From: Mucilaginibacter mali
GTDB lineage: Bacteria > Bacteroidota > Bacteroidia > Sphingobacteriales > Sphingobacteriaceae
NCBI RefSeq assembly: GCF_013283875.1
Contig: NZ_CP054139.1
Coordinates: 3,286,001 to 3,350,000 of the forward strand
DNA length: 64,000 nt
Direction of reading: 5' to 3'
Within the stretch, counting starts at the first letter, position 1, and the number at the start of each line of letters is the position of its first letter. Below, one piece after another: positions 52,851-61,614 of the stretch. Position numbers and translations under genes: made by a program. Below the pieces are notes generated by a model, which had not been told where the DNA came from, ran no database searches, and saw only the letters and a program-made list of their open reading frames with translations.

Positions 52851-55800
52851 TTATTATCCAGAGTTTTATTTGCTTTCAAAATTATACTTATTGTACCACC
52901 TTGCGACCTGCTACATCCTATACATTGCGGAAAGAGTAATTGCGATGTACCGTCAGGAACAAGGGCACTTGACGGTTGATGGTCTGGCACAAAGTTACCA
53001 CTTTTTGTGCCAGGAATTTTTGTACCGCAAGTGTGGCATCCAGTATCGTATCCAATTTTATTAATAGCATCTCTTTCTTCTTTGGTAAATACTTGCGCCT
53101 TTCCTCTTGCTGGGATTGACTGCCCGGCATATGGCCCAGGTTCCAATGTACTAACTTTTGCGTCTGCAATCGCATCTGTGGTCGCTACAGGAATTGGTGC
53201 TATTTCGGGCGTTCCAGCGAAGGGAATTTTACCGCCAAGAGTGAGTCCAGCAACAACCGTTGCGGCGTCTGTGGTACTTTCACTTATTACTCTTGCTTTA
53301 TCAAAACCGCTGCCGTTTTGTACAGTATTTACTTTGTCATATATGCTAAGCGCCATGTCACCCGCTACATCTGCTGCACCTTGGGGGGTTTGCGTTTTAA
53401 CAAATAATTGTGCTGCGGGTATTGGATTGATTATCCCTGCAATTGTATTCTTGACTGAAGTTGCTATCCCAAGTACAGCTCCGGATGCTTTAGCGGTTGT
53501 ACTATTAGGGTTTTGTGCTACAGATGCTGACAAATCTGCTACCAGTTGAAATGGAACCCCCTCAAGGCCCTCTAAATCAACATTTGAAACTGGATTGTTA
53601 GAGCATGTTTGGTAGGTTGTTAATTGAGAGAATTTCTCCGCCAGCGGATCCACACTGGTCCACCTGCCAATCACCGGGTCATAGAACCTCGCGCCGTAAT
53701 CGTATTGGTTAGCAAGGTCAGTCTGCAACTCCTTGCCATTATAAAGGTAGCGATTATTGATGGCATCATACAAACCATGGCGCAGGCCGAAGCTGTAATA
53801 CTCATCCTCCTGCAATACCGTCGCCGTGCCGCTGTTGTTGTAGAAGGTAGAGCGCACGTTCCCCAAATGGTCTTTCAGGTTGTATTGGTAGATGTAGTTA
53901 CCGCCGCCATTGGGTACCGCCCGGCCTTCTTCGGTAGCGATGAACTCTACATTGCCGTTGTGGTAGGTGATCCCGTCAATATACTCCCAGGTGCCGTCGT
54001 TGGTCGCGATACTGGTATTGCTCAGTTTCCTGCCGGTAGCATCGTAGGTGTAATTGGCCAGTTCGGTGCTGCCGTTGCGTACTTTGCGCGGCAGGTTCAG
54101 CAGGTTGTAGTCGATAGTTTTGCTGCCGCCATCGCTGGTGGCATTGCCGTTGCCGTCGTAGGCGTAGCTCCTTGTGGTGAAATTTGTGCCACTTACGCCG
54201 GTCAGCTGGTTGCCGGTATAGCCATAAGTGAGGCTGCTGTAGCTTTGCCCGCCGCGGGTAAGGGCGGTGATATTGCCCATTACATCGTAGGTCAGGCCTT
54301 CGTCCAGCGTATTGCCGGTTGAGGTGGCATTGGTCAGCCTGTTCAGCTGATCGTAGGTGTAAGTAAAACTCTTGCTGCCGCTGTAAGTACCGCTGTACAG
54401 CATTTTGCTGATATTGCCATTGTATTGTTTGCCGGTGGAGGGGCTTTCGTAGTATAATTCCTCGTTAAACAAATTGCCGCTGCTGCTAATGGTGCCAAGC
54501 CAGCCCCGCGGGTTATAGGTGTAGCCCAAATTTTGCAAAAAGCTGGCGCCATTATTGGTGCTGTGCAGGCCTTTTATCCTCAGCTGGCCAAGTTCGTTGT
54601 ACAGGTTAACGGCAATAAGCGTAATGGGGTTGGTGGTGCTCCCCGAAACGATCTCTTCGTACAGGGCAACCCGGCGGCCCATGTGGTCGTAATAAAACAC
54701 GTTACCTACAGCCAGTGGTACCGCATAATTCACTACATGGTAACGGCTGTTCGCTACCACCTGGTCGTTAAAATCATATGTGGGCAAGTTCACATCGTAA
54801 TTGCCCGTGCTGTAAGCTGCCGCACCGCCCAGGTAATGCTGTTTGCTGGTTTGGGCCACGCGGCCTTCGGCATCATAATGGCTTACTGTCCACAACTGAT
54901 CGCCGGATGTGCCATCCGGCTTTATGGTAGTGATCAGGCTGCCGGTAGGCATGCCCCTCGGCGTGGCCATGGTACCACTGCCCCAGGGGCCGTAGGCGTA
55001 GCCCGGGAAAGCGTAAGTGTCATAAAAGTTATTGCTCAGCGTACTTATCCAGCTGGCGGGCCAGGTATTGTTGGTATAGCCATAGCCCGAGGTGGTGGCC
55101 GCTTCCCAAAGGGTAGTTTGCGCATCTACAACGCTTTGCACTGCGGCACGATCTGCACTGCCGGTGCCCACTATGCCCGTCAGCACTACCCTGCCCAGGG
55201 CATCGTACTTGCTGAACAGCCACTGGTTGTTCACCCGCTGGTTGCTGTCCTGCGTGGCTACCACCTGATCAAGGGTGTTATACACCACAAAGTCCCAGCC
55301 CTTGCCCGGCAGCTTCTTTTCGGTCAGCCGCCCCCGGCCGTCGTAACGGTACTGGTAGCAAAAGTTACTGAGCGTGGTACCGCTGATAGCCCCCGTGGCA
55401 TCGGGAGCAGCACCGGGTGGCAGTACATAAGCCAAAAGGCCTTTATCATCGTATACGTAATAGGTAGAAAGGATCTCCAGCGTGCTGCTTTTCCAGTTGA
55501 ACGTCCGTTTCAGTACTACGCGGCCGGCCTTGTCTTTGTATTCTTCTACCGTGCCGGCCCGGCCGCTTTGCCAGTTCTCGTCTTTGCTGATCGTTACACT
55601 CAGCTGGTTGGCGCCGTATACGGCGGTATTGCTGCCGGCCCGGTTCAGCGTGCGGCTGCCGTTGCTGTTAATGGCGGCGGTATACAGGGCTACGATGCGG
55701 GTACCAGACGTATCGCTTAGCGCGGTGTTGTTGTTATTGGCATAGGCCATTTTTACGGTATGCCCGCTACCCGTGATACTGCCGCTGTAGGGTTGCCAGG

Positions 55801-56314
55801 CATTGCCGGGGGCGCCCTGTTCTACCGGCCTTTGCAATGGCGAAAGTTCGAACACGGTTACTGCGTAGGGCGTGGTGGTAGGGGCATAGCTTTGCCCGGT
55901 GATCTGGTAAAAGCTGTACTGCTGGCTGCCGGTATAGCCGCCGGTGCCGCTCAGGGCGGTGCCCTGGTACATGCCGGCCGTGGTGGGTGTTACGCTGTAG
56001 GGCTGGTATTTGATGGGTTCGCGGCCAAACTGGTCGTAGGCCTGGGGCTGCACCAGGTCCTGCCCGTTAGGGCTGCCGTATACCTGCACGGTTTGGATGG
56101 GCCTGCCCAGCCCGTCTAAATATTGGATGGTGCTTTGCACCGAATCTTTATTGGTGGTCAGCGTATCCAGCCGGCCCGTGGTTTTGATGACTGTTCGGGG
56201 TACCCGCGTGCGCACATAGTTTTGCGCGGTGCTTTGCCCGTAGGTATATGCAACTATGCCCAGCAGCAGTAGGGTAAACAAACCGGAGATCCGGAGAAGT
56301 GATACGATTTTCAC
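52847..56314 (-). CDS. RHS-repeat polymorphic toxin with DUF6443 N terminus and HNH-like tip
   Basis: 1155 residues. Signal peptide (1-27), DUF6443 region (about 40-170, IQYLDGLGRPIQTVQVYG), YD repeats (to about 800), RHS core (DHLGNVRSTFYNNSG; RYLYNGKELQTDLANQYDYG; ARFYDPVIGRWTSVDPLAEK) and a variable C-terminal part after about 890. The tip (1070-1155) has a zinc/nuclease-like pattern: GCHTCGTKIPG, NFVPDHQPSSAL, PQCIGCSRSQGG (two CxxC pairs and Asp-His), similar to HNH/treble-clef toxins. DNA or RNA cleavage in competing cells is inferred. The tip is richer in A/T than the repeats, typical of exchanged cassettes. Confidence 0.88.
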   Translation of the reverse strand: MKIVSLLRISGLFTLLLLGIVAYTYGQSTAQNYVRTRVPRTVIKTTGRLDTLTTNKDSVQSTIQYLDGLGRPIQTVQVYGSPNGQDLVQPQAYDQFGREPIKYQPYSVTPTTAGMYQGTALSGTGGYTGSQQYSFYQITGQSYAPTTTPYAVTVFELSPLQRPVEQGAPGNAWQPYSGSITGSGHTVKMAYANNNNTALSDTSGTRIVALYTAAINSNGSRTLNRAGSNTAVYGANQLSVTISKDENWQSGRAGTVEEYKDKAGRVVLKRTFNWKSSTLEILSTYYVYDDKGLLAYVLPPGAAPDATGAISGTTLSNFCYQYRYDGRGRLTEKKLPGKGWDFVVYNTLDQVVATQDSNQRVNNQWLFSKYDALGRVVLTGIVGTGSADRAAVQSVVDAQTTLWEAATTSGYGYTNNTWPASWISTLSNNFYDTYAFPGYAYGPWGSGTMATPRGMPTGSLITTIKPDGTSGDQLWTVSHYDAEGRVAQTSKQHYLGGAAAYSTGNYDVNLPTYDFNDQVVANSRYHVVNYAVPLAVGNVFYYDHMGRRVALYEEIVSGSTTNPITLIAVNLYNELGQLRIKGLHSTNNGASFLQNLGYTYNPRGWLGTISSSGNLFNEELYYESPSTGKQYNGNISKMLYSGTYSGSKSFTYTYDQLNRLTNATSTGNTLDEGLTYDVMGNITALTRGGQSYSSLTYGYTGNQLTGVSGTNFTTRSYAYDGNGNATSDGGSKTIDYNLLNLPRKVRNGSTELANYTYDATGRKLSNTSIATNDGTWEYIDGITYHNGNVEFIATEEGRAVPNGGGNYIYQYNLKDHLGNVRSTFYNNSGTATVLQEDEYYSFGLRHGLYDAINNRYLYNGKELQTDLANQYDYGARFYDPVIGRWTSVDPLAEKFSQLTTYQTCSNNPVSNVDLEGLEGVPFQLVADLSASVAQNPNSTTAKASGAVLGIATSVKNTIAGIINPIPAAQLFVKTQTPQGAADVAGDMALSIYDKVNTVQNGSGFDKARVISESTTDAATVVAGLTLGGKIPFAGTPEIAPIPVATTDAIADAKVSTLEPGPYAGQSIPARGKAQVFTKEERDAINKIGYDTGCHTCGTKIPGTKSGNFVPDHQPSSALVPDGTSQLLFPQCIGCSRSQGGTISIILKANKTLDNK

Positions 56315-56520
56315 AGCGACAGGTTTAGATGTATGGGTATTTCGATAGCCGGCCTTACTGATCGGTCTGTAAGGCTAACCTCTTTAAAGATATGGATTAT
56401 GGGAGAAATTATTCCTATACCGCCTATGTTTTTTTAAAGTTAATTAATGCCTCATATCCCACAAATCTCTTGGAGGGCGCTGCGCACACATGCAAAGAAT
56501 TATTTTAACAATCCACCAGT
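56315..56520. other. Gap upstream of RHS gene
   Basis: 206 bp of moderately A/T-rich DNA that should hold the RHS promoter. I see no convincing box or gene. Confidence 0.3.
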
Positions 56521-57072
56521 TTAGTAATTTTCCAAAAACTCATCTATCACATCTTCGCTATCCAAATTCTGAATGGCGTTTGCCAGTTTATATTGACCTT
56601 TAGCTACCGCGACGGCCGTTAGCGCAGCTGAGGTTGTACTTAAATCCCAATCTTTTGATAAGATACCTGCAGCAAGTTGTGCAAGGTCTGCAATGGCCTT
56701 ATTATAATCAGCAATAAGCGCCTTGGGTAATTCGGGGTTGTTAGTCTGATGGCGCTGTATTTCGATAAGGGAAACTAAACCTAACACATTAAAATCAACG
56801 ATCCCGTTTCCCTGCGCGATGCGTATCAAATGCGGCACAGCGTAGTACGATGCCAGGCCAACATCTCCCTGGTGATGCAATCCATCCCACAATTCCTGGT
56901 AAATCACATCCGCGTCTGTTGCATTATTCGCCGTTTCTAATTTTTTCAGTGCAACCGATGCATCATAAACAGAGCCATGATACCCGCCTTCAAGTTTCGC
57001 CCAGGCGGGATCATTTAAGGTTAACAAGGGATAATTTATTTTTTCCTTTGGAAAGAAGTCTCCGAGTTTCAT
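56521..57072 (-). CDS. Small soluble protein, immunity-like
   Basis: 183 residues, helical, no signal peptide. It begins MKLGDFFPKEKINYPLLTLNDPAW and has helix pairs such as VIYQELWDGLHHQGDVGLASYYAVPHLIRIA, a HEAT-like pattern often seen in proteins next to polymorphic toxins in Bacteroidota. I do not know a function. It lies 206 bp upstream of the RHS gene on the same strand, and could be an orphan immunity gene left from an earlier toxin tip (inference). Confidence 0.55.
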   Translation of the reverse strand: MKLGDFFPKEKINYPLLTLNDPAWAKLEGGYHGSVYDASVALKKLETANNATDADVIYQELWDGLHHQGDVGLASYYAVPHLIRIAQGNGIVDFNVLGLVSLIEIQRHQTNNPELPKALIADYNKAIADLAQLAAGILSKDWDLSTTSAALTAVAVAKGQYKLANAIQNLDSEDVIDEFLENY

Positions 57073-57125
57073 TAGTTATATAATTTATATAAAGCTAAAA
57101 ATTTATTAGTAACAGTGCCGACATT

Positions 57126-57176
57126 GGGCTAAAGCCCTCAAATAAAATTCCAGTATCCGTTGGCTAAAGCCAACGG
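57126..57176. repeat. Two GGCTAAAGCC palindromes
   Basis: GGGCTAAAGCCC (57126-57137) and CCGTTGGCTAAAGCCAACGG (57157-57176). A related TTGGCTTTTAGCCAA is at 57243-57257. Dispersed hairpins in the 570-bp gap before the peroxidase gene, where I see no gene. Confidence 0.7.
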
Positions 57177-57376
57177 CAATAAACTAACGCTTATGTTCAT
57201 AACCGTCTCTTGAAAAAGGACGGCTATCGGCCAGGTGAGCAATTGGCTTTTAGCCAAACCAATCATGCCAATTACAGCGCAACCTCTCCGCGTTGAGGGA
57301 TGGAAGCGGATACCGGCCCTGTGGCTAAGGCCCGTGCAGTATGAGCGGACAGCCCGGGCCGCAGGCAACGCCATAA

Positions 57377-57449
57377 TAGTCATTAGTCATTCCGCTGCGC
57401 TGTCATTACACTTCGTTGTCATTGGGTCATTCGCTGCACTGCCATTGGG
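57377..57449. repeat. Dispersed repeat (GTCATT / CGCTGCGCTGTCATT), third copy
   Basis: Tandem degenerate units: GTCATTAGTCATTCCGCTGC, then GCTGTCATT, GTCATTGGGTCATTCGCTGC and GCCATTGGGG. Same family as 29208-29249 and 30227-30264. Confidence 0.6.
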
Positions 57450-57644
57450 GTTACCGGCAAAAGGACGTACCCATTCATCGATACCCTCCCTATAACCGTA
57501 TCTTAAACATTTAATTATCAAGCCTTTTCGTCGGCACATTTTGCCTGATTGCCGATACATCTATGCCATGGTACCCAAAGTATCCACAACTTCACATTGT
57601 ATTTGATGCCGTACATCAATGCACCAATTTTAACCTGCTTTACT

Positions 57645-58877
57645 ATGAACCACAAACAATTACTGGCAGTAATTGCCCTGGCAATTATTGCCCTTTGCGC
57701 CGCCGAAGCCTGCAAAAAGGAGAGCAACTCCACCCCCGCCACATCGGGCACCAATACCAACCTTGGCATGAGCACCACTACGCCGGCCACCGCCGTGCAA
57801 ACCACCTTTGGCAGCAATATCGATCTGAACAACTTAGAGAACTACGCCGCGCAGGCCATCCCCGCCTACATTAACCGCGATAATGGCCGGGCCAACCCCA
57901 TCACCAATAAGGGTGCTACGCTGGGCCGGGTGCTGTTTTATGATAAGGCGCTGTCGGTTAATAATACCATTGCCTGCGGCAGTTGCCACAAGCAAGACCT
58001 TGCCTTTGGCGATAATGTGTTGCAAAGCATTGGCGTTAACGGACTCACCACCCGCCACTCTATGCGGTTGGTGAATGCCCGCTTTGCGCAGGAGGTCAGC
58101 TTTTTTTGGGATAAACGTGCCGCCACGCTGGAAGACCAAACCACGCAGCCCATCCAAAATCATAACGAAATGGGTTACAGCGGCCAAAATGGCGACCCGG
58201 ATATTACCGCGTTGGTAGCCAGGCTACAGGGTATTGGCTATTACAAGCAACTGTTTGCCTTTGTATATGGCGATGCCACCGTTACCGAGGCCCGCATTCA
58301 ACTGGCGCTGGCGCAGTTTATCCGCAGCATCCAGTCGTTCGATAGCCGGTTTGATGCCGGAATGGCCTCGGTAAATAACATTAATGCCGATTTCCCTAAC
58401 TTCACCACACAGGAAAATTTGGGCAAGTCGCTGTTTATTAACCCGCCATCGCCGCCGGGCACCGTGGTTACCGGCGCGGGCTGCCAAACTTGTCACCGCG
58501 CGCCTACGTTCGATATCGACCCAAATTCGCGCAATAACGGCGTCATTGGCGTAGCCGGCAGCACCACGCTGATCGATATCACCAACACCAACCCGCCATC
58601 GCTACGTAACGTGGTAAATGCCGCCGGCCGGCCCAACGGCATGTATATGCATAATGCGGCATTCGGCAACCTGCAGGGTGTGATCGATCATTACAACCAG
58701 ATCCCCTTTGATGCCCGCAATACCAATTTAGATAACCGGTTGTTCAGGGGTACGCAGGGCCAAACACTGCGCCTGAGCCAGGCACAAAAGGATGCCATTA
58801 TTGCCTTTTTAGGCACTTTGAGCGGCAATGATGTGTACACCAATAAAAAGTGGGGGAATCCGTTCGTGACAAATTAG
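57645..58877 (+). CDS. Di-haem cytochrome c peroxidase family lipoprotein
   Basis: 410 residues from MNHKQLLAVIALAII, giving a lipoprotein signal (Cys in AAEACKK, about residue 24); a longer in-frame start at 57549 would precede the signal. Two CxxCH haem sites: ACGSCHKQD (about 110) and CQTCHRAP (about 279). PSLRNVVNAAGRPNGMYMHNA and the final DAIIAFLGTL segment are typical of the CcpA/MauG family. These periplasmic proteins reduce H2O2 or oxidise a partner. It stands alone, after a repeat-filled gap. Confidence 0.92.
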   Translation: MNHKQLLAVIALAIIALCAAEACKKESNSTPATSGTNTNLGMSTTTPATAVQTTFGSNIDLNNLENYAAQAIPAYINRDNGRANPITNKGATLGRVLFYDKALSVNNTIACGSCHKQDLAFGDNVLQSIGVNGLTTRHSMRLVNARFAQEVSFFWDKRAATLEDQTTQPIQNHNEMGYSGQNGDPDITALVARLQGIGYYKQLFAFVYGDATVTEARIQLALAQFIRSIQSFDSRFDAGMASVNNINADFPNFTTQENLGKSLFINPPSPPGTVVTGAGCQTCHRAPTFDIDPNSRNNGVIGVAGSTTLIDITNTNPPSLRNVVNAAGRPNGMYMHNAAFGNLQGVIDHYNQIPFDARNTNLDNRLFRGTQGQTLRLSQAQKDAIIAFLGTLSGNDVYTNKKWGNPFVTN

Positions 58878-59318
58878 GTTGATGAATTTAACCACAGAGA
58901 ACACGGAGGTTTCACAGAGCGCACAGCGGCATTTGCAGGATTTGATTATGCGGAGGATTTTCCGTATATTGTATAGTCCTACGCGCGTACAGCTAATCTT
59001 ATTGTACGATCCTGCAAAACACATTTCTAAATTTCGGGTAAAATTAGTTGTTTTTATTAGTAAAACAACCTGTTTGCAGGGATAAAATGGGGCAAATGCT
59101 CTTTGAAATTGATCACACAGCTACCTATTAAAGGCAAAGAGCACCTTTTTAAGTTGATTTTGGTATTATTTACTGTATCATAAACATAAAGTAGATATAC
59201 GGCTAATTTTACGCCTAAAAAGGTTTTTCATGATAAGATTCTACAGTCGGCAAGTCAATAATGATAAAACAAAAAGGCCGCTCTTGCGGGCAGCCTCTTC
59301 AATTTATGATGGGTCGGT
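58878..59318. other. Intergenic region with a CACAGAG-type repeat and a terminator
   Basis: 440 bp without a gene. A dispersed repeat with CCACAGAGAACACGG and TTTCACAGAGCGCACAGCGG lies at 58889-58928, right after the peroxidase stop. A terminator for the opposite strand is at 59268-59296. Confidence 0.5.
59268..59296 (-). terminator. Terminator of the sigma-factor operon
   Basis: On the minus strand AGGCTGCCC...GCGGCCT forms a short stem (59275-59296, one mismatch) followed by TTTTTG. 22 bp past the stop of the outer-membrane protein gene. Confidence 0.65.
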
Positions 59319-60116
59319 TTAGAAACCTACGGTAAAGCCGATGGACGCGTTCTTTAAGCCTTTTTGAGCAACGGTGTTGAACATATCGTTAAAATAGTAC
59401 TTAGCGAAGATCCCCATGCTGCCATGACCAACACGCAGTACGCCACCGTAACGGAACTTGGTGAAGTGGTAATCGTAGTTCATCTTCTGCTTGCCATTCT
59501 CATCACTGATCTGTTTTACACGGCCGGTCAGCAACACGCCAAACTCGGGGCCTAAAACGTAGTGCCACTTCTTGCCGTTATCATCGTCCTTGCTGCGGAA
59601 ATCGAACATCACCGGGATGCGCAGGTAGGCAGATGAGAAGCGGTTCTTATCGTAGTCGATATTATCATTGGTATACTTCAGGCCACTCATGTCGGGTGTG
59701 CGCTGTATGGTAATATCCTCACGCAGGCGGATCAGTTCCCAATCGAAACCACCGGCAACATACATTTTAAAAGCGGGGCTAAACCGGTATCCAGCCTGGA
59801 AAACATCGAAGCCTACGTTGCTGGTTTTCCATGAGCGGTAGCGCAAAAATTCGTTAGTTGGTGACAGGCGGGTGCTACCGTTATCGATCAGGGCAGTTAA
59901 ACCCAGGTCGAAGCGTGAAAAGGTTAACCCCATGCTAAAGCCTGGTTTTTTAGAGCGGCGCTTAGCTGTGCTATCGCGGTTATTCTCCTTAAGGCCGAAG
60001 CTAAAGTTGTATTCCTTTTTATGTTTGGTGCTATCGGTTGCAGGTTTATTAGCATCCTGTGCAAACAGTCCGGTTGCTGCCGCGCCAAGTAGGGCGGTAA
60101 AAATTAAGCGTTTCAT
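59319..60116 (-). CDS. Outer-membrane beta-barrel protein of the ECF sigma operon
   Basis: 265 residues. Signal peptide ending LFAQD (about 20), a charged linker, then amphipathic strands (FSMGLTFSRFDLGLTALID; KMYVAGGFDWELIRLRED; FSSAYLRIPVMFDF; YGGVLRVGHGSMGIFAKYYF) and a last strand ASIGFTVGF suited to BAM insertion. Resembles PorT/OMP_b-brl_2-type small barrels. It is the third gene after the sigma and anti-sigma genes (30-bp gap) and may be a target of the same regulation. Confidence 0.75.
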   Translation of the reverse strand: MKRLIFTALLGAAATGLFAQDANKPATDSTKHKKEYNFSFGLKENNRDSTAKRRSKKPGFSMGLTFSRFDLGLTALIDNGSTRLSPTNEFLRYRSWKTSNVGFDVFQAGYRFSPAFKMYVAGGFDWELIRLREDITIQRTPDMSGLKYTNDNIDYDKNRFSSAYLRIPVMFDFRSKDDDNGKKWHYVLGPEFGVLLTGRVKQISDENGKQKMNYDYHFTKFRYGGVLRVGHGSMGIFAKYYFNDMFNTVAQKGLKNASIGFTVGF

Positions 60117-60146
60117 GTTATATGGAATTAGATATGTTAGATTGAA

Positions 60147-60941
60147 TTATTTTTGTTTTTTCACTTTAATAATGCCCAGGTTTATGCCGGTAATGGCATC
60201 GCCCTCGTCGGTATCGGTAAACTCAATGATCTTGTCGTCGCGTTTATCAACCGCTGCAATCACCTTGTTTAGGAAGCCGCCTAAGCCTGTTACTTTGCGT
60301 TTTTTAGCTACCGGCTGCTCCTCGCCCTCTTTTGTTGTTGGAACGGCTGCGATAACATCCGGTTTAACGGTTGGCACCGTGGTATTATCCACTATCTTCA
60401 CATCTGGTATCGCCGGGTTCGGAACTGCCTTCACTTTTTCTACCTGGGTATTATTAGCTATCAAAGCCTGTTGCTGCGGGTCAGGCGCCTGTGTTTTAAC
60501 AGGATCTGTTGGTTTAGTAACTACATCGGGAGTACTAACATTAACCGGTTGCACTTTAGATGTATGTTTACCCACATTGGCTATTTGCTGTACCGGCTGT
60601 GGTTTCACAACTGCCGGTTTCACATTTACACTTGGATCAACTTGCGCTGCCGGTGTAGCATCGGGCTTAATAACATCCTCATGTTTAACTATTGGTACAA
60701 CGGCTACCTTCGGTCCTTTTGTACCTTGAACAGACTGTTGTTTAGGCATGAAATATAAACCTGCCCCGATAAGCACAGCTACACTGGCGGCTATCCTCAA
60801 CATCGGGATTATGCTTCTGCGCTGTTGGGGAGCACCCATCTCGCGGCTGATACTATCCCAAACATGTGCTGATGGCTCCATCTCCAAACCTTCCAGTTTT
60901 GAGCGGAATAGGTTATCCATCTCGTTATCTTGCATATTCAT
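60147..60941 (-). CDS. Putative anti-sigma factor (single-pass membrane protein)
   Basis: 264 residues. The N-terminal cytoplasmic helix region (MDNLFRSKLEGLEMEPSAHVWDSISREM) is the pattern seen in anti-sigma-like proteins of Bacteroidota, then one membrane helix (about 50-68, IAASVAVLIGAGLYFM) and a long Pro/Val/Lys-rich periplasmic part ending with a small conserved tail. The start overlaps the ECF sigma gene stop by 17 bp. The sequestering role is inferred from this coupling; no zinc motif is seen. Confidence 0.75.
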   Translation of the reverse strand: MNMQDNEMDNLFRSKLEGLEMEPSAHVWDSISREMGAPQQRRSIIPMLRIAASVAVLIGAGLYFMPKQQSVQGTKGPKVAVVPIVKHEDVIKPDATPAAQVDPSVNVKPAVVKPQPVQQIANVGKHTSKVQPVNVSTPDVVTKPTDPVKTQAPDPQQQALIANNTQVEKVKAVPNPAIPDVKIVDNTTVPTVKPDVIAAVPTTKEGEEQPVAKKRKVTGLGGFLNKVIAAVDKRDDKIIEFTDTDEGDAITGINLGIIKVKKQK

Positions 60942-61500
60942 ATCGGTTGCCCTCCAATTTTTCTATTTGTTCTTTTAATATACTCCGCGCCCTCGATAAT
61001 TGCGATTTCGACGCGCCTTCTGTTATCCCGGCTATCTCGGCTATCTCTTTGTGCGAGTAGCCTTCCAGCGCATATAGGTTAAACACCATCCGGTAACCCG
61101 GCGATAGCTGCTGTATCAGCGCCATCAGGTCTTTGGCATCCAGGTTGGCGCTGGCTATGGGGTTAACAGGTATCTCGTGTCCCGATTCTTCCATGTCTAC
61201 CACCTGCATCATTTTATGGTGCTTGCGATAATACTCTATCGAACTATGCACCATAATCCGCCTTACCCAACCTTCAAATGATCCGTCGCCCCTGTAATCC
61301 GCCAGTTTTTGGAATACTTTGATAAACCCGTTCTGCAGCATATCTTCAGCTTCCATCCTATCGGTGCCGTACCGCATGCAAACCGCCAGCATCTTGCCCG
61401 CAAACTGTTTGTAAAGCAGTTCCTGCGCGTTCCGCTCGCCCGCCTTGCAGCATGTGATCAGCTCTTCAGTAGTGATATGTTTTGGTTTTAAAAACATCAT
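60925..61500 (-). CDS. RNA polymerase ECF-type sigma-70 factor
   Basis: 191 residues with region 2 (ELLYKQFAGKMLAVCMRYGTD; AEDMLQNGFIKVFQKLADYRG) and region 4 (YRMVFNLYALEGYSHKEIAEIAGITEGASKSQLSRAR), the sigma-70 family 2/4 layout. It directs transcription in response to envelope or stress signals once released by the anti-sigma protein encoded by the overlapping next gene. First gene of the three-gene operon, so autoregulation is likely (inference). Confidence 0.93.
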   Translation of the reverse strand: MMFLKPKHITTEELITCCKAGERNAQELLYKQFAGKMLAVCMRYGTDRMEAEDMLQNGFIKVFQKLADYRGDGSFEGWVRRIMVHSSIEYYRKHHKMMQVVDMEESGHEIPVNPIASANLDAKDLMALIQQLSPGYRMVFNLYALEGYSHKEIAEIAGITEGASKSQLSRARSILKEQIEKLEGNRYEYAR

Positions 61501-61614
61501 TTGAAGGTAAGATGAACGAAGTGCCCAAATGGTTGCATAAGGGTCGCAAAATATTTTTTAATAATTAAATAATGCTAAATTTAAGCCTTTAAGCCGTATA
61601 TACACCCACCCTAT

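Noticed and set aside
54533..55720. Long open frame (395 codons) on the plus strand, opposite the RHS gene
   Set aside because: It is the antisense of the RHS YD repeats; the composition follows codon bias of the RHS gene and no family features are present.
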